From an uncultured Mycoplasmatota bacterium (GTDB lineage: Bacteria > Bacillota_I > Bacilli_A > RF39 > UBA660), in the NCBI GenBank assembly GCA_900554305.1, contig USGV01000002.1, positions 33,462-97,461 on the forward strand: a DNA stretch of 64,000 nucleotides, read 5' to 3'. Made by a program: the position numbers and the translations under genes. Below, piece by piece: positions 26,336 through 39,009 of the stretch. The notes below the pieces were generated by a model. That model was not told the DNA's origin. It saw only the letters and a list, made by a program, of their open reading frames with translations, and did no database searches. How positions within the stretch are numbered: position 1 is the stretch's first letter; every line of letters starts with the position of its first letter.

Positions 26336-26923
26336 ATGGGGCATTATTTTACAAACGAGCAATTACCTAGTGATATTAAAGAGACTACTTGTGTAGTTTT
26401 AGGAAACCATTTTAAATTTCTAACAGATAATGGTGTGTTTTCAAAAGACGGTTTGGATTTTGGCAGTAGACTTCTTCTTGAAGTAATCCCGCGAGAAGAG
26501 GTTGGAGGCAAAATTCTGGATATGGGATGTGGTTATGGAGTTTTTGGTATCGTATTGGCTAGAGTAACTTCTCATAGGGTAGACATGGTCGATGTTAATC
26601 ATCGTGCTTTGCATCTTTCAAAAAGGAATGCTAAATTAAACGGTGTTTCTGATTTAGTGTCCATTTTTGAAAGTAATTGTTATAGTAATATTTCAGAGAA
26701 GTATTCTACAATTATTACTAATCCTCCAATAAGGGCTGGTAAGAAAATTGTTTATGACATAGTGATGAATGCTAGAAACTATTTGGAAGATGGCGGTAAT
26801 CTTTATTTAGTTATAAGAAAAGAGCAAGGTGCTAAATCGCTAATTGTCGACTTAGAAAAAGTTTATACTGTTAAGGTATTAGAAAAAAAGAAAGGCTTTT
26901 TCATTATTCAGTGCCATTTATAA
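26336..26923 (+). CDS. class I SAM methyltransferase, RsmC/YbxB-like
   Basis: 195 residues from the ATG at 26336 after GAGGGG. SAM-binding motif I is GKILDMGCGYGVFGIVLAR and the catalytic NPPIRAGK motif is typical of rRNA m2G methyltransferases of the RsmC/YbxB type. The order rplL-ybxB-rpoB is the usual Firmicutes arrangement. Probable target is 16S rRNA guanine, by family. It is cotranscribed with rpoBC behind the attenuator. Confidence 0.88.
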   Translation: MGHYFTNEQLPSDIKETTCVVLGNHFKFLTDNGVFSKDGLDFGSRLLLEVIPREEVGGKILDMGCGYGVFGIVLARVTSHRVDMVDVNHRALHLSKRNAKLNGVSDLVSIFESNCYSNISEKYSTIITNPPIRAGKKIVYDIVMNARNYLEDGGNLYLVIRKEQGAKSLIVDLEKVYTVKVLEKKKGFFIIQCHL

Positions 26924-27019
26924 TTGACTTATTGTCAACGTTGTGCTATTAATATAAATTGGCAATATATTTTGTTATTGGTATTTTCTTTAAAAAAATT
27001 AGTGTTAGGGGTGAATTCA

Positions 27020-30000
27020 GTGGCTTATAAAAACGTAAAATATGGCGACTATCGAGAAAGAAGAAATTTCTCACGTATTAGAAATACTTATGAGTTAAAA
27101 GATTTGTTAGAAATCCAAAAAAAATCTTATGAAAAATTCATCAATTTTGGTATTAAAGAAGTGTTTGAAGATTTATTTCCAGTAGAAAATTTCTCTGGAA
27201 CTTTATCGCTTGAATTTGGAGATTATCATTTTGATGAACCACGTTATTCTATCAAGGAAAGCAAGGACAGGGAAACTACTTATTCAGCACCACTACGAGT
27301 AGAAGTACGTCTTTTAAATCGCGAAACAGGAGAAGTAAAAGAGCAAGAAATCTTTATGGGTGATATGCCTATGATGACTGAAAGTGGAACTTTTGTTATC
27401 AATGGTGCAGAACGTGTTATTGTCTCTCAATTAGTTCGTTCTCCTAGTGTTTACTTTAATCGTGAAGTTGATAAAAATGGACGTGAATTAATTACATCTC
27501 AAATTATTCCAACTCGTGGTACTTGGCTTGAGTTTGAGGTAGATGCAAGAGATGTCTTGTATGTTAGAATCGATCGTACTAGAAAAGTAACTTTAACTAC
27601 TTTACTTCGTGCTTTTGGTCTTTCTAGTGATGATCAAATTCTATCTATGTTTGGGGAAGATGATTATCTAAAAAATACTATTGCTAAAGATTCTACTAAG
27701 AATACGGATGAAGCTTTAATTGAAATTTATGAAAAATTAAGACCTGGTGAGCCTGCTACATTGGACTCATCTAAAAACCAGATTATTACTAGATTTTTTG
27801 ATGAATTTAGATATGATTTGGCAAGAGTTGGACGTTACAAATTTAATCGTAAACTTAATGTAGCTGATCGTTTATTAAATCAAACATTGGCTGAGGATGT
27901 TTGCGATGCTGATGGCGTTATTGTTCTTGAGAAAGGAACTCAAATTACTAAGGCTAACTTAGACGTATTAAAAGCTGCATTGAATGCAGGATTTGGACTA
28001 CAAGAAGTTACAGTCAATGATGAATTAGATACTTATAATAAAGTACAAGTAATTAAGATTGTTGATCCTACTGATAAAAAGAAAAAACTTATTGTTATTG
28101 GTAATGATCAAAGTATTGATGTTAAGAGATTAACTATTTCTGATGTTTATGCTTCTGTTTCTTATTACTTAAATTTATTACATGGCGTTGGTAATTATGA
28201 TGAAATCGATCATTTAGGAAATAGACGTATTCGTCAAGTTGGGGAACTTTTACAAAATCAATTTAGAATTGGTGTTTCTCGTATGGAAAGAGTAATCCGT
28301 GAGCGTATGACTACTCAAGAGATGGAAGAAGTTACTCCTAAGACTTTAATCAATATTCGTCCTGTTACTGCAGCTATGAAAGAATTCTTTGGTTCATCAC
28401 AATTATCTCAATTTATGGATCAAACTAACCCTATTGCAGAACTTACTAATAAACGTCGTTTATCAGCTTTAGGACCTGGTGGATTGTCTAGAGATCGTGC
28501 CGGTGTAGAAGTACGTGACGTTAATGCTTCTCACTATGGACGTATTTGCCCTATTGAATCTCCTGAAGGACCTAATATCGGACTTATTACTTCACTTGCA
28601 AGTTATGCAAAAATCGATGAATATGGATTTATTATGACTCCATATCGTAAAGTGGTAGATAAAAAGATTACAGATGAAGTTGTATATTTAACTGCAGATG
28701 AAGAACTTGATTATATTATTTCACAATCTACTGTTGGTACTAACGAAGATAATGTTATTACTGATGATATGGTTAATGCACGTTTCCGTGGGGACAACAT
28801 TTTAGCTAAACCTGAACAAGTAGATTATATTGATGTTAGTCCACAACAAGTTGTATCTGTTACTACTAGTTGTATTCCATTCTTAGAGCATGATGATGCT
28901 ACTCGTGCATTGATGGGAGCTAACATGCAACGTCAGGCTATGCCTTTAATTAAAACTGAAGCTCCATTTGTTGGTACAGGTGTTGAGTTTATTGCGGCTA
29001 AAGATTCTGGAGTTGAAATTATTTGTAAAGCTGATGGTGTTGTAGAATATGTTGATGCTAGAAAAATTGTTGTTAAAACTAAAAATGGTAAAGATACTTA
29101 TCGTTTAGCTAACTTTGAACTTGCTAACTCTAGTATTTGTTCACATCAAAGACCAATTGTACATGTTGGTGATAAAGTTAAGGCTGGCGTTACCATCTTA
29201 GCTGATGGTAATTCTACAGATAAAGGTGAGCTTGCTTTAGGTAAAAATATGACAGTTGCTTTTATGACATTCAATGGATATAACTATGAGGATGCAGTAA
29301 TTTTAAATGAAAATTTAGTAAAAGATGATAAATTCACTTCACTTCATCTTGAAGATTATGAGATGCAATGTCGTGAAACTAAATTGGGACCTGAGGAAAT
29401 TACTCGTGATATTCCTAATGTTAGCGAAGAAGCTCGTCGTAACTTAGATGAAAATGGTATTATTACCATAGGTACTGAAGTAAAAGAAGGAGATATCTTA
29501 GTTGGTAAAGTTACTCCTAAAGGTATGGCAGAACTTACTTCAGAAGAAAAATTATTACATGCAATTTTCGGAGAGAAAACTCGAGAAGTTCGTGATACTT
29601 CACTTCGTGTTCCACATGGTGGAGATGGTGTTGTTCATGATATTAAAATTTATTCTCGTAAAGATAATGATGAATTACCAGCTGGTGTTAGCAAAGTAAT
29701 TCGTGTTTACATCATTCAAAAACGTAAGATTCAAGTTGGAGATAAGATGTCTGGACGTCACGGTAATAAGGGTGTTATTTCACTTATCTTACCTCAAGAA
29801 GATATGCCATATATGCCAGATGGTACACCAGTTGATATTATGTTAAATCCACAAGGTGTTCCTTCTCGTATGAATTTAGGACAAATTCTTGAAATTCATA
29901 TGGGTATGGCTGCTAAGAAGTTAGGTGTTCATATTGCCACTCCAGTATTTGATGGTGCTCATATTGATGATATCCAAGCTATGATGAAGGAAGCTGGTAT

Positions 30001-30643
30001 GGATGAGGATGGTAAAACCGTTCTTTATGATGGACGTACTGGTGAAGCTTTTGATAATCGTATCGCCGTTGGTGTTATGTATATGATTAAACTTCATCAC
30101 ATGGTTGATGATAAACTTCATGCTCGTTCTACTGGTCCATATTCTTTAGTTACACAACAACCACTTGGAGGTAAAGCTCAATTTGGTGGACAAAGATTTG
30201 GAGAGATGGAAGTTTGGGCATTATATGCTTATGGTGCTGCTCATACATTGCAAGAAATGATGACTACTAAATCTGATGATGTTGTTGGTCGTGTTAAAGT
30301 GTATGAATCAATTATTAAAGGTCAAGAAATTGATCATGCTGGAGTTCCTGAATCATTCAGAGTCCTTATGAAGGAATTCCAAGCTTTAGGTTTAGACGTT
30401 TCTATTATTGATGATGATGGTAAAACATTAGAATTAAAAGAAATCGAAGAAGCGGAAGATAAAGAAGACACAAAATTGAATATTGATGAAATCGATAAGT
30501 CTCCGGCTGTTCCAATATCTTCGTCTGATGACGATGATGAGTTTGCAGAGATGGATGAAGAAGAGGAAGATGCTGACTTTGAAGAAGAATTAGATGAAGA
30601 CTTAGAAATGGAAGAAGATTTTGAGGAAGGAGCTGATCTTTAA
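27020..30643 (+). CDS. rpoB: DNA-directed RNA polymerase subunit beta
   Basis: 1207 residues from the GTG at 27020, chosen for AGGGGTG just upstream; earlier in-frame codons have no site and the family starts near this point. Conserved blocks include the rifampicin-region [20 protein letters not shown], then [17 protein letters not shown], the [11 protein letters not shown]-type block ([13 protein letters not shown]) and the clamp region [25 protein letters not shown]. The last ~50 residues form a strongly acidic tail (runs of Asp and Glu), longer than in Bacillus. rpoC overlaps by one base. Confidence 0.97.
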   Translation: MAYKNVKYGDYRERRNFSRIRNTYELKDLLEIQKKSYEKFINFGIKEVFEDLFPVENFSGTLSLEFGDYHFDEPRYSIKESKDRETTYSAPLRVEVRLLNRETGEVKEQEIFMGDMPMMTESGTFVINGAERVIVSQLVRSPSVYFNREVDKNGRELITSQIIPTRGTWLEFEVDARDVLYVRIDRTRKVTLTTLLRAFGLSSDDQILSMFGEDDYLKNTIAKDSTKNTDEALIEIYEKLRPGEPATLDSSKNQIITRFFDEFRYDLARVGRYKFNRKLNVADRLLNQTLAEDVCDADGVIVLEKGTQITKANLDVLKAALNAGFGLQEVTVNDELDTYNKVQVIKIVDPTDKKKKLIVIGNDQSIDVKRLTISDVYASVSYYLNLLHGVGNYDEIDHLGNRRIRQVGELLQNQFRIGVSRMERVIRERMTTQEMEEVTPKTLINIRPVTAAMKEFFGSSQLSQFMDQTNPIAELTNKRRLSALGPGGLSRDRAGVEVRDVNASHYGRICPIESPEGPNIGLITSLASYAKIDEYGFIMTPYRKVVDKKITDEVVYLTADEELDYIISQSTVGTNEDNVITDDMVNARFRGDNILAKPEQVDYIDVSPQQVVSVTTSCIPFLEHDDATRALMGANMQRQAMPLIKTEAPFVGTGVEFIAAKDSGVEIICKADGVVEYVDARKIVVKTKNGKDTYRLANFELANSSICSHQRPIVHVGDKVKAGVTILADGNSTDKGELALGKNMTVAFMTFNGYNYEDAVILNENLVKDDKFTSLHLEDYEMQCRETKLGPEEITRDIPNVSEEARRNLDENGIITIGTEVKEGDILVGKVTPKGMAELTSEEKLLHAIFGEKTREVRDTSLRVPHGGDGVVHDIKIYSRKDNDELPAGVSKVIRVYIIQKRKIQVGDKMSGRHGNKGVISLILPQEDMPYMPDGTPVDIMLNPQGVPSRMNLGQILEIHMGMAAKKLGVHIATPVFDGAHIDDIQAMMKEAGMDEDGKTVLYDGRTGEAFDNRIAVGVMYMIKLHHMVDDKLHARSTGPYSLVTQQPLGGKAQFGGQRFGEMEVWALYAYGAAHTLQEMMTTKSDDVVGRVKVYESIIKGQEIDHAGVPESFRVLMKEFQALGLDVSIIDDDGKTLELKEIEEAEDKEDTKLNIDEIDKSPAVPISSSDDDDEFAEMDEEEEDADFEEELDEDLEMEEDFEEGADL

Positions 30644-33600
30644 TGATAGAAGTAAATAAGTTTGACGCATTAAAAATTGGAATCGCTTCACCTGAAAAAA
30701 TTCGTGAATGGTCTTATGGAGAAGTAAAGAAACCTGAAACTATTAACTATCGTACTCTTCGTCCTGAACGTGATGGATTATTCTGTGAAAAGATTTTTGG
30801 ACCTACAAAGGATTTTGAATGTGCTTGTGGTAAATATAAGAGAGTTCGTTATAAAAATATCGTGTGTGACCGTTGTGGAGTTGAAGTAACTCGTTCTAAA
30901 GTTCGTCGTGAACGTATGGGACATATTGAGTTAGCAACTCCTGTCTCTCACATTTGGTTCTTTAAGGGTGTTCCTTCTCGTATGGGATTAGTTCTTGATA
31001 TGAGTCCTAGAGATTTGGAAGAAGTATTATACTTTGTTAGTTATGTAGTTATTGATAAAGGAAATACTCCACTTGAAAATAAGCAAACATTATCAGAAAA
31101 AGAATACCGTGCATATTATGAAAAATATGGTACTGGTTTCAAAGTTGGTATGGGTGCTGAAGCTATTAAAGAATTATTAAAGAAAGTTGATTTAAAGAAA
31201 GATATTGATGAAATAGAAAAAGAATTAGAAACAGCCCAAGGACAAAAGAGAACCCGCTTGCTTAAGAGACTTGATGTACTTGATGCATTCTATCATTCTG
31301 GAAATAAGCCTGAGTGGATGATTATGGATTGTATTCCAGTTATTCCACCGGAATTACGTCCTATGATTCAACTTGATGGTGGACGTTTTGCTACTAGTGA
31401 TTTAAATGATTTATATCGTCGTGTTATTAACCGTAATAATCGTTTAAAGAAGCTTATTGATTTAGGTGCTCCTGGTATCATTATTCAAAATGAAAAACGT
31501 ATGTTACAAGAAGCTGTTGATGCTTTATTTGACAATGGACGTCGTGGTAGAAGTGTTACTGGAGCAGGAAATAGACCATTAAAATCTATTTCTAGTATGT
31601 TAAAAGGTAAACAAGGTCGTTTCCGTCAAAACTTATTAGGAAAACGTGTTGATTACTCTGGTCGTTCAGTTATCGTTGTTGGACCAAGTCTTAAGATGTA
31701 TCAATGTGGTATTCCTAAAGAAATGGCACTAGAACTATTTAAGCCTCATGTTATTCATGGGTTAGTAAGTAAAGATATTGCTCACAATATCAAAGCTGCT
31801 AAGAGATTAATTGATAATCAAGATCCTGTTGTTTGGGATATTGTAGAAGAAGTAATTAAAGAGCATCCAGTATTATTAAACCGTGCTCCTACATTACACC
31901 GCTTAGGTATTCAAGCATTTGAACCTATCTTAGTCGGCGGTAAAGCAATTCGCTTGCATCCATTAGTTTGTCCTGCATTTAATGCTGACTTCGATGGAGA
32001 TCAGATGGCAGTACATGTTCCACTTTCTGAGGAAGCTCAAGCAGAAGCTAGACTTTTAATGTTAGGTTCTGGAAATATCTTGAAACCTTCTGATGGAAAA
32101 CCAATCGTTACTCCTGCACAAGATATGGTATTGGGTAACTATTACATTACTATGGAAAAGGCAGGAGAAGATGGTGAAGGTCGAGTATTTAAAAATACTA
32201 ACGAAGCATTAATGGCATATGAGAGAAGAGAAATTACATTACATACTCGTATTGCTGTTCCAGTTGATTCATTTAAACATAAATTATTTACTGAAAGTCA
32301 AAAAGGTAAATATTTAGTTACTACAGCTGGTAAGATTAAATTTAATGAAATTTTACCTGATTCATTTGCTTATATTAATGAGCCTAGTGATGATAATATT
32401 CAAAATATTACACCTAATAAATATTTCTTAGAAAAAGGTACTGATATAAAATCTGCTATTAAAGATATGCCTTTAGTAAAACCTTTTGCTAAGGGAACTT
32501 TAGAAAAGATTATTGATCAAGTATTTAAACGTTATAAAACGACTGAAACTTCTACTATGCTTGATAGTTTAAAAGATTTAGGATTTAAATATTCTACTAT
32601 CGCTGGTATTACTATTAGTATGGCAGATGTTGTTACTAGTAATGATAAAGATAAAATTGTTGGTGAAAGTCAGAAATTAGTTGATAAGATTAATAAACAA
32701 TATAAACGTGGTCTTATTACTGAAGATGAAAGATTTAATAAGGTTATTGAAACATGGAATGAAGCAAAAGATAAAGTTCAAGCTGAACTTGAAGAGATTG
32801 CTAATAACGAAGTAGATAACCCAATCTTTATGATGATGCATTCTAAAGCACGTGGTAATATTTCAAACTTTACACAGATTGCTGGTATGCGTGGTATCAT
32901 GGCAAAACCAGATGGATCATCTGTTGAAATTCCAGTACTTTCAAACTTTAAAGAAGGACTTTCTGTTGCTGAATTCTTCTTATCTACACATGGTGCTCGT
33001 AAAGGTAGTGCTGATACAGCATTAAAGACAGCAGACTCTGGATATTTAACACGTCGTTTAGTTGATGTTTCACAAGACATTATTGTCCGTGAAGAAGATT
33101 GTGGTACTGATCAAGGTGTTGTTGTTCGCGACTTTATCAACGAAAAAACTGGTGCTGTTATTGAAAGCTTACGTGATCGTATCGTTGGACGTTTTGCTAA
33201 TAAGAAAGTAATTCATCCAGAAACTAAAGAAGTAATCGTTGATAAATTACAAATGATTACGGAATCTTTAGCTGATAAAATTATTGCTGCTGGAATTACT
33301 GAAGTGGAAATCCGCACGGTACTTACATGTAATACTGTTAATGGTGTATGCCAAAAATGTTATGGTCGTAACTTAGCAACTGGTAACTTAGTTGAGATTG
33401 GTGAGGCTGTTGGTGTTATGGCTGCACAATCTATCGGTGAGCCTGGTACTCAACTTACAATGCGTACTTTCCATACTGGTGGAGTTGCTGGTGGAGAAGA
33501 TATTACTCAAGGTCTTCCTCGTGTACAAGAGTTATTTGAAGCACGTAATCCAAAAGGTAAAGCAACTATTGCTGAAATTGATGGTAAAGTTACTAAGATT

Positions 33601-34275
33601 AAAGAAGATCATGGTAAATATAAAATTAGCGTTACAAATAAATTAGAAACTAAAGAACATGTTACTAATTATGGTGCTAAGCTTTGTGTTGAAAAAGGTG
33701 ATGAAGTGGTTTGTGGAGATAAACTTACAGAAGGTGCTATTAGTCCAAAAGAATTATTAGCTGTTACAGATCCACTTACTACTCAAGAATATATCTTGAA
33801 AGAAGTTCAACATACTTATCGTTCACAAGGTGTTGATATTGCTGATAAACATGTTGAAATTATTGCTCGTCGTATGATTAGTAAAATTCGTATCATCGAA
33901 GGTGGAGATACTAGACTTCTTCCTGGAGCACTTGTTAATTTCCGTGAGTTTACTGATAGTAATAAAGAAGCGGTTATTCAAGGTAAAAAACCAGCTCTTG
34001 GTAAACCAATTCTTCTTGGTATTACAAAAGCTGCTCTTGAAACTGATTCCTTCTTATCAGCTGCATCATTCCAAGAGACGACTCGTATCTTAACCGATGC
34101 TGCTATTAAAGGTAAAGTAGACCACTTAGAAGGATTGAAAGAAAATGTTATTATTGGTAAATTAATTCCAGCTGGTACTGGTAGTAAAGTTTATCGTAAT
34201 GTAGACTATGATTTAGCTTCTCAATTTATTGATGAAGAACCATTAGACAAATTAGAAGATGAATTTATGGAGTAG
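30643..34275 (+). CDS. rpoC: DNA-directed RNA polymerase subunit beta'
   Basis: 1210 residues, ATG overlapping the rpoB stop (TAATGA). Zinc-binding [20 protein letters not shown] near the start, the catalytic [12 protein letters not shown] with three Mg-binding Asp, the trigger-loop/bridge region [20 protein letters not shown] and the second zinc site (CGTD..., [11 protein letters not shown]) are intact. Normal length. A terminator overlaps its stop codon. Confidence 0.98.
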   Translation: MIEVNKFDALKIGIASPEKIREWSYGEVKKPETINYRTLRPERDGLFCEKIFGPTKDFECACGKYKRVRYKNIVCDRCGVEVTRSKVRRERMGHIELATPVSHIWFFKGVPSRMGLVLDMSPRDLEEVLYFVSYVVIDKGNTPLENKQTLSEKEYRAYYEKYGTGFKVGMGAEAIKELLKKVDLKKDIDEIEKELETAQGQKRTRLLKRLDVLDAFYHSGNKPEWMIMDCIPVIPPELRPMIQLDGGRFATSDLNDLYRRVINRNNRLKKLIDLGAPGIIIQNEKRMLQEAVDALFDNGRRGRSVTGAGNRPLKSISSMLKGKQGRFRQNLLGKRVDYSGRSVIVVGPSLKMYQCGIPKEMALELFKPHVIHGLVSKDIAHNIKAAKRLIDNQDPVVWDIVEEVIKEHPVLLNRAPTLHRLGIQAFEPILVGGKAIRLHPLVCPAFNADFDGDQMAVHVPLSEEAQAEARLLMLGSGNILKPSDGKPIVTPAQDMVLGNYYITMEKAGEDGEGRVFKNTNEALMAYERREITLHTRIAVPVDSFKHKLFTESQKGKYLVTTAGKIKFNEILPDSFAYINEPSDDNIQNITPNKYFLEKGTDIKSAIKDMPLVKPFAKGTLEKIIDQVFKRYKTTETSTMLDSLKDLGFKYSTIAGITISMADVVTSNDKDKIVGESQKLVDKINKQYKRGLITEDERFNKVIETWNEAKDKVQAELEEIANNEVDNPIFMMMHSKARGNISNFTQIAGMRGIMAKPDGSSVEIPVLSNFKEGLSVAEFFLSTHGARKGSADTALKTADSGYLTRRLVDVSQDIIVREEDCGTDQGVVVRDFINEKTGAVIESLRDRIVGRFANKKVIHPETKEVIVDKLQMITESLADKIIAAGITEVEIRTVLTCNTVNGVCQKCYGRNLATGNLVEIGEAVGVMAAQSIGEPGTQLTMRTFHTGGVAGGEDITQGLPRVQELFEARNPKGKATIAEIDGKVTKIKEDHGKYKISVTNKLETKEHVTNYGAKLCVEKGDEVVCGDKLTEGAISPKELLAVTDPLTTQEYILKEVQHTYRSQGVDIADKHVEIIARRMISKIRIIEGGDTRLLPGALVNFREFTDSNKEAVIQGKKPALGKPILLGITKAALETDSFLSAASFQETTRILTDAAIKGKVDHLEGLKENVIIGKLIPAGTGSKVYRNVDYDLASQFIDEEPLDKLEDEFME

Positions 34276-34298
34276 TTAAGACTACTCCTTTTCTTTAC
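34269..34298 (+). terminator. intrinsic terminator after rpoC
   Basis: GGAGTAG (34269-34275, ending in the stop codon) pairs with CTACTCC (34282-34288) around TTAAGA, then a T-rich run. Confidence 0.85.
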
Positions 34299-34340
34299 TT
34301 TTATTTTTAAATTTAGTACAATGTAGTTGAAGGTGATGAC

Positions 34341-34505
34341 ATGGCAAAATTAAATAATAGCGGTTGGGGTGTTTCAAATATGATAGCATTTTTAATTATT
34401 TTTATTATATTCATTCTAATTGTTGCGTTTTTGGTTTATGATGTTGACCATGAGAAAGATTCAGATATTCAGTTAGTTCAAGAAGAGTTTATTCTATTAT
34501 CTTAA
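34341..34505 (+). CDS. small single-pass membrane protein, unknown
   Basis: 54 residues; ATG at 34341 with AAGGTGATGAC upstream. A short polar start (MAKLNNSGWGVSN) precedes one membrane helix (about 14-33) and an acidic tail with DVDHEKDSD. No family recognised. It sits alone between the rpoC terminator and the str-operon promoter. Coding is supported by the ribosome site, the clean topology and a stop 40 bp before the next promoter. Confidence 0.6.
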   Translation: MAKLNNSGWGVSNMIAFLIIFIIFILIVAFLVYDVDHEKDSDIQLVQEEFILLS

Positions 34506-34544
34506 TTTATTAATTAAAAAGTCTATCTTTTTTTCTAATATTAC

Positions 34545-34573
34545 TTGACTTTCTATTTTTGTAATGATATATT
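34545..34573 (+). promoter_or_regulatory. str operon promoter
   Basis: TTGACT (34545-34550), 17-bp spacer, TATATT (34568-34573); a TATTAT two bases further is an alternative -10. Confidence 0.7.
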
Positions 34574-34591
34574 ATATCTGCTAATTAAATG

Positions 34592-34617
34592 ACTTTGCAT
34601 GAGCAAAGTTTTATTTA
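34592..34617 (+). promoter_or_regulatory. attenuator-like hairpin in the rpsL leader
   Basis: ACTTTGC (34592-34598), loop ATGA, GCAAAGT (34603-34609), then TTTATTT. A second small hairpin (TACAC/GTGTA, about 34631-34649) lies just before the rpsL ribosome site. Together they suggest leader control of the str operon. Confidence 0.5.
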
Positions 34618-34667
34618 GAAGCTATGATGATACACCTGGATATGTGTAAAGAAAGGAGATATATTTT

Positions 34668-35087
34668 ATGCCTACATTAAACCAATTAGTTCACAACAAA
34701 CGTAAGAAAAAGGTTAGAAAGAGTAGCGCTCCAGTATTAAATGTTGGATTAAATACTTTAACTAAGAAAACTACTAATACTAGCTCTCCTCAAAAACGTG
34801 GTGTTTGTACTCGTGTTGGTACTAAGACCCCTAAGAAGCCTAACTCAGCATTACGTAAGTATGCTCGTGTTCGTTTATCTAATGGTAAGGAAGTAGATAC
34901 TTATATACCTGGTATTGGACACAACTTACAAGAACACAGCGTTGTTTTAATTCGTGGAGGCCGTGTTAAGGACTTAATCGGAGTTCGTTATCACATTATT
35001 CGTGGTACATTAGATACTGCTGGTGTTAAAGATCGTAAACAAGGTCGTAGTAAATACGGTGCTAAAAAGCCAAAAGATAGTAAGTAA
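34668..35087 (+). CDS. rpsL: 30S ribosomal protein S12
   Basis: 139 residues, ATG at 34668 after [42 protein letters not shown] and the [20 protein letters not shown] block are all present. The lysine of [11 protein letters not shown], mutated in streptomycin resistance, is intact. First gene of the rpsL-rpsG-fusA-tuf operon. Confidence 0.98.
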   Translation: MPTLNQLVHNKRKKKVRKSSAPVLNVGLNTLTKKTTNTSSPQKRGVCTRVGTKTPKKPNSALRKYARVRLSNGKEVDTYIPGIGHNLQEHSVVLIRGGRVKDLIGVRYHIIRGTLDTAGVKDRKQGRSKYGAKKPKDSK

Positions 35088-35115
35088 TTAGAATTTTTGA
35101 AGGGAGGAAGTAAAA

Positions 35116-35583
35116 ATGCGTAAAAGACGTGCAGTAAAAAGAGACGTTTTACCAGATCCAATATATAAATCTAAACTTGTTACTAAGTTAGTTAATACTG
35201 TTATGTTGGATGGTAAAAAAGGTATTGCTCAAACAATCGTATATGAAGCATTTAATAAAGTAAAAGATAAAACTGGTAAAGATGCGCTTGAAGTATTCGA
35301 GACAGCTATGGAAAATATTAAACCACAATTAGAAGTTAAAAGCCGTCGTGTTGGTGGATCTAACTATCAAGTACCAATTGAAGTTTCTCCAGCAAGAAGC
35401 CAAGCTTTGGCATTAAGATGGTTAATTAAATATTCTCGTGATCGTGGTGGTAAGGGAATGGCTGATAATTTGGCTAATGAAATTATAGATGCATCTAATG
35501 GTACTGGTGCAGCTGTTAAAAAACGTGAAGATACTCATAGAATGGCAGAAGCTAATAAGGCTTTCGCACATTATAGATGGTAG
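35116..35583 (+). CDS. rpsG: 30S ribosomal protein S7
   Basis: 155 residues, ATG at 35116 with GGGAGG upstream. [39 protein letters not shown] and [19 protein letters not shown] are the family blocks. It nucleates assembly of the 30S head. Normal length. Confidence 0.98.
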   Translation: MRKRRAVKRDVLPDPIYKSKLVTKLVNTVMLDGKKGIAQTIVYEAFNKVKDKTGKDALEVFETAMENIKPQLEVKSRRVGGSNYQVPIEVSPARSQALALRWLIKYSRDRGGKGMADNLANEIIDASNGTGAAVKKREDTHRMAEANKAFAHYRW

Positions 35584-35598
35584 GAAAGGAGTCATTAT

Positions 35599-37668
35599 AT
35601 GGCAAGAGATACGTCTTTAGAAAAGACAAGAAATATAGGAATTATGGCTCATATCGATGCAGGTAAAACTACTTGTACCGAAAGAATTTTGTTCCATACT
35701 GGAGTTACTCATAAAATTGGTGAGACTCATGATGGAGCTAGTCAAATGGACTGGATGGAACAAGAACAAGAACGTGGTATTACTATCACTTCTGCAGCAA
35801 CGACAGCTCATTGGAAGGGTTATCGTTTAAATATTATTGATACTCCAGGACACGTAGATTTTACAATTGAAGTTTCTCGTTCTTTACGTGTATTAGATGG
35901 TTCAGTTGCATTGATTGATGCCCAAGCTGGTGTTGAGCCACAAACTGAAACTGTTTGGAGACAAGCTTCTGAATTTAAAGTTCCAAGAATTATTTTTGCA
36001 AATAAAATGGATAAAATGGGAGCTAATTTCGAATATAGTTTAAAAACTATTAGTGATCGTTTAGGTGTTAATTCTAAACCAATTGAATGGCCTATTGGAG
36101 CTGAAGATCAATTCCGTGGAGTTATTGATTTAGTTACAATGAAGGCTTATGAATATGATGGACAACAAGCTGAAAATGCTAAAGAAATTGAAATTCCTGC
36201 AGATTTAAAAGATATTGCTGAGGAAAAACGTGCAGAATTAATTGAAGCAGTTGCTGAATTTGATGATGAAATGATGATGACTTATCTTGATGGTGGAGAA
36301 GTTTCTATTGATATGATAAAGAAAGCTATCAGAACAGGTACGTTAAAAGCAGAATTTTTCCCAGTAATGTGTGGTACTGCTTTAGGTAATATGGGTATTA
36401 AGTTATTACTTGATGCTGTTATTGATTATTTACCAAGTCCATTAGATATTCCATCTATTACAGGTACTGATTTAGATGGAAATGATGCAGTTCGTCATCC
36501 AAGCGATAATGAACCATTTGCAGCATTGGCATTTAAAGTTATGACTGATCCATTTGTTGGACGTTTAACTTTCTTTAGAGTTTATTCTGGTCACTTATCA
36601 AGTGGTAGTTATGTTTTAAACTCAACTAAAGATTCTAAAGAGAGAATTGGTCGTATTCTTCAAATGCATGCTAATAATCGTAAAGAAATTAGTGATGTGT
36701 ATACAGGAGATATTGCTGCTGCTGTTGGACTTAAGAATACAACTACTGGAGATACTTTATGTGATGAAAAGAAACCTATTATTTTGGAAAGTTTAGTAGT
36801 TCCAGAACCAGTTATTCAATTAGCTGTTGAACCTAAATCTAAAGCTGATCAAGATAAGATGGCATTAGCATTACAAAAGTTAGCTGAGGAAGATCCAACA
36901 TTTAAAGTTCATACTGATCATGAAACTGGTCAAACAGTTATTGCTGGTATGGGTGAGTTACACTTAGACGTATTAGTGGATCGTATGAAACGTGAATTTA
37001 ATGTTGAAGCTAATGTTGGTGCTCCACAAGTTGCTTATCGTGAGACTATTAAACAAGCTGGTGACTGTGAAGGTAAGTATATTAAACAATCTGGTGGACG
37101 TGGACAATATGGACACGTATGGGTTAAATTTGAACCTAACACAGATAAAGGATATGAATTTGTTGATCAAATCGTTGGTGGTGTTGTTCCTCGTGAATAC
37201 ATTCCAGTTGTTGACAAGGGATTACAAGAAGCTATGCAATCTGGTGTTTTAGCTGGATATCCTATGATTGATGTTAAATGTACATTATTTGATGGTAGTT
37301 ATCATGATGTTGATTCTAATGAAATGGCATTCAAGATTGCTGCTAGTATGGCTTTAAAAGAAGCTAAGAACAAATGTAAACCTGTTTTACTTGAACCAAT
37401 TATGAAAGTTGATGTTACTACACCAGATGAATATTTTGGTAATGTAATGGGTGATTTGACTAGCCGTCGTGGTCGTCCATTAGGTCAAGAATCTCAAGGT
37501 AATGCTGTTAAATTAAGTGCTATGGTACCACTTGCAGAAATGTTTGGTTATGCAACTAATCTTCGTTCTAATACTCAAGGTCGTGCAACATTTGTTATGT
37601 TCTTTGACCACTATGAAGAGGTTCCTAAAAACATTGCTGATGAAATTATCAAAAAGAGTGGAAATTAA
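35599..37668 (+). CDS. fusA: elongation factor G
   Basis: 689 residues, ATG at 35599 after GGAAAGGAG. G1 motif AHIDAGKT, switch [11 protein letters not shown], and NKMDKMGA mark the GTPase domain; the later domains II-V include the [14 protein letters not shown] block. It drives ribosome translocation. Normal length. Confidence 0.98.
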   Translation: MARDTSLEKTRNIGIMAHIDAGKTTCTERILFHTGVTHKIGETHDGASQMDWMEQEQERGITITSAATTAHWKGYRLNIIDTPGHVDFTIEVSRSLRVLDGSVALIDAQAGVEPQTETVWRQASEFKVPRIIFANKMDKMGANFEYSLKTISDRLGVNSKPIEWPIGAEDQFRGVIDLVTMKAYEYDGQQAENAKEIEIPADLKDIAEEKRAELIEAVAEFDDEMMMTYLDGGEVSIDMIKKAIRTGTLKAEFFPVMCGTALGNMGIKLLLDAVIDYLPSPLDIPSITGTDLDGNDAVRHPSDNEPFAALAFKVMTDPFVGRLTFFRVYSGHLSSGSYVLNSTKDSKERIGRILQMHANNRKEISDVYTGDIAAAVGLKNTTTGDTLCDEKKPIILESLVVPEPVIQLAVEPKSKADQDKMALALQKLAEEDPTFKVHTDHETGQTVIAGMGELHLDVLVDRMKREFNVEANVGAPQVAYRETIKQAGDCEGKYIKQSGGRGQYGHVWVKFEPNTDKGYEFVDQIVGGVVPREYIPVVDKGLQEAMQSGVLAGYPMIDVKCTLFDGSYHDVDSNEMAFKIAASMALKEAKNKCKPVLLEPIMKVDVTTPDEYFGNVMGDLTSRRGRPLGQESQGNAVKLSAMVPLAEMFGYATNLRSNTQGRATFVMFFDHYEEVPKNIADEIIKKSGN

Positions 37669-37751
37669 TTAAAAGTGTATCAAAATAGTTGAAAATCTTT
37701 CAATTATTAGATAAAATATATGTTGTAAATGAAAAAGGAGGAAATTATAAT

Positions 37752-38936
37752 ATGGCAAAAGAAAAATTTGATCGTTCAAAACCACATGTTAACATTGGTA
37801 CAATTGGACACGTAGATCATGGTAAAACTACTTTAACTGCTGCTATTAGTAAAGTTTTAGCTGGTAAAAACGGTAATGAAGCTGTTGATTTCGCTAATAT
37901 CGATAAAGCACCAGAAGAAAGAGAACGTGGTATTACTATTAATACTGCACACATCGAATATAGTACAGAAAAGAGACATTATGCACATGTTGACTGTCCA
38001 GGACATGCTGACTATGTTAAGAACATGATTACTGGTGCAGCTCAAATGGATGGAGCTATCTTAGTTATTGCTGCTACAGATGGTCCTATGGCTCAAACTC
38101 GTGAACATATCTTACTTGCTCGTCAAGTTGGAGTACCTAAAATGGTTGTATTCTTAAATAAATGTGATATGGTTGACGATGAAGAATTATTAGACTTAGT
38201 AGAAATGGAAGTTCGTGACTTATTAAGTGAATATGGTTACGATGGAGATGAAACTCCAATCATCCGTGGTTCTGCTCTTAAAGCTCTTGAAGGAGATCCT
38301 GCTTGGGTATCTAAGATTGATGAATTAATGGATGCTGTTGATACTTGGATTCCAACTCCTGAGAGAGATAATGACAAACCTTTCTTAATGAGTATCGAAG
38401 ATGTATTTACTATCACTGGACGTGGAACTGTTGTTACAGGACGTGTTGAACGTGGTATGTTAAAACTTAATGATGAAGTTGAAATCGTTGGTATCAAACC
38501 TACTAAGAAAACAGTTGTTACAGGAATTGAAATGTTCCGTAAACAATTAGACTTTGCTGAAGCAGGAGACAATGCTGGAGTATTATTACGTGGTATTTCT
38601 CGTGAAGAAGTTGAACGTGGACAAGTTCTTGCTAAACCAGGAAGTGTTACACCTCATCATAAATTCAAAGCTGCTGTTTATATCTTAAGCAAAGAAGAAG
38701 GTGGACGTCATACTCCATTCTTCACAAACTATCGTCCTCAGTTCTATTTCAGAACTACAGACGTAACTGGTGTTATCTCTTTACCAGAAGGTGTTGAAAT
38801 GGTAATGCCAGGTGATAACGTTAACATGGAAGTTGAATTAATTCACTCAATCGCACTTGAACAAGGAACTAAATTCTCTATTCGTGAGGGTGGACGTACT
38901 GTAGGTGCTGGTAACGTTACTGAAATCGTTGAATAA
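37752..38936 (+). CDS. tuf: elongation factor Tu
   Basis: 394 residues from the ATG at 37752, chosen for AAAGGAGG (37735-37742). [20 protein letters not shown], switch [33 protein letters not shown] and the C-terminal [12 protein letters not shown] are intact. A gap of 83 bases separates it from fusA. Closed by a strong terminator; only one copy is seen in this window. Confidence 0.98.
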   Translation: MAKEKFDRSKPHVNIGTIGHVDHGKTTLTAAISKVLAGKNGNEAVDFANIDKAPEERERGITINTAHIEYSTEKRHYAHVDCPGHADYVKNMITGAAQMDGAILVIAATDGPMAQTREHILLARQVGVPKMVVFLNKCDMVDDEELLDLVEMEVRDLLSEYGYDGDETPIIRGSALKALEGDPAWVSKIDELMDAVDTWIPTPERDNDKPFLMSIEDVFTITGRGTVVTGRVERGMLKLNDEVEIVGIKPTKKTVVTGIEMFRKQLDFAEAGDNAGVLLRGISREEVERGQVLAKPGSVTPHHKFKAAVYILSKEEGGRHTPFFTNYRPQFYFRTTDVTGVISLPEGVEMVMPGDNVNMEVELIHSIALEQGTKFSIREGGRTVGAGNVTEIVE

Positions 38937-38943
38937 TGATTAT

Positions 38944-38971
38944 AAAAACTAAGGAGACCCCTTAGTTTTTT
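38944..38971 (+). terminator. intrinsic terminator after tuf
   Basis: AAAAACTAAGG (38944-38954) pairs with CCTTAGTTTTT (38960-38970) over five bases, with one more T following. Confidence 0.92.
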
Positions 38972-38983
38972 ATTGCAAAAAAT

Positions 38984-39009
38984 AAAAGATTGATATTAAT
39001 CAATCTTTT
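38984..39009 (-). terminator. terminator for the minus-strand pair
   Basis: AAAAGATTGAT (38984-38994), loop ATTA, ATCAATCTTTT (38999-39009), a perfect 11-bp stem. It overlaps the stop of the minus-strand gene and would act in both directions. Confidence 0.75.

Noticed and set aside
26924-27019. Upstream extension of rpoB
   Set aside because: In-frame but lacks a ribosome site and does not resemble rpoB; GTG at 27020 has AGGGGTG and the normal family start.
32778-33080. Minus-strand frames inside rpoC, fusA, tuf and yfcC
   Set aside because: All are shadows of strongly conserved genes, without ribosome sites or recognisable products.
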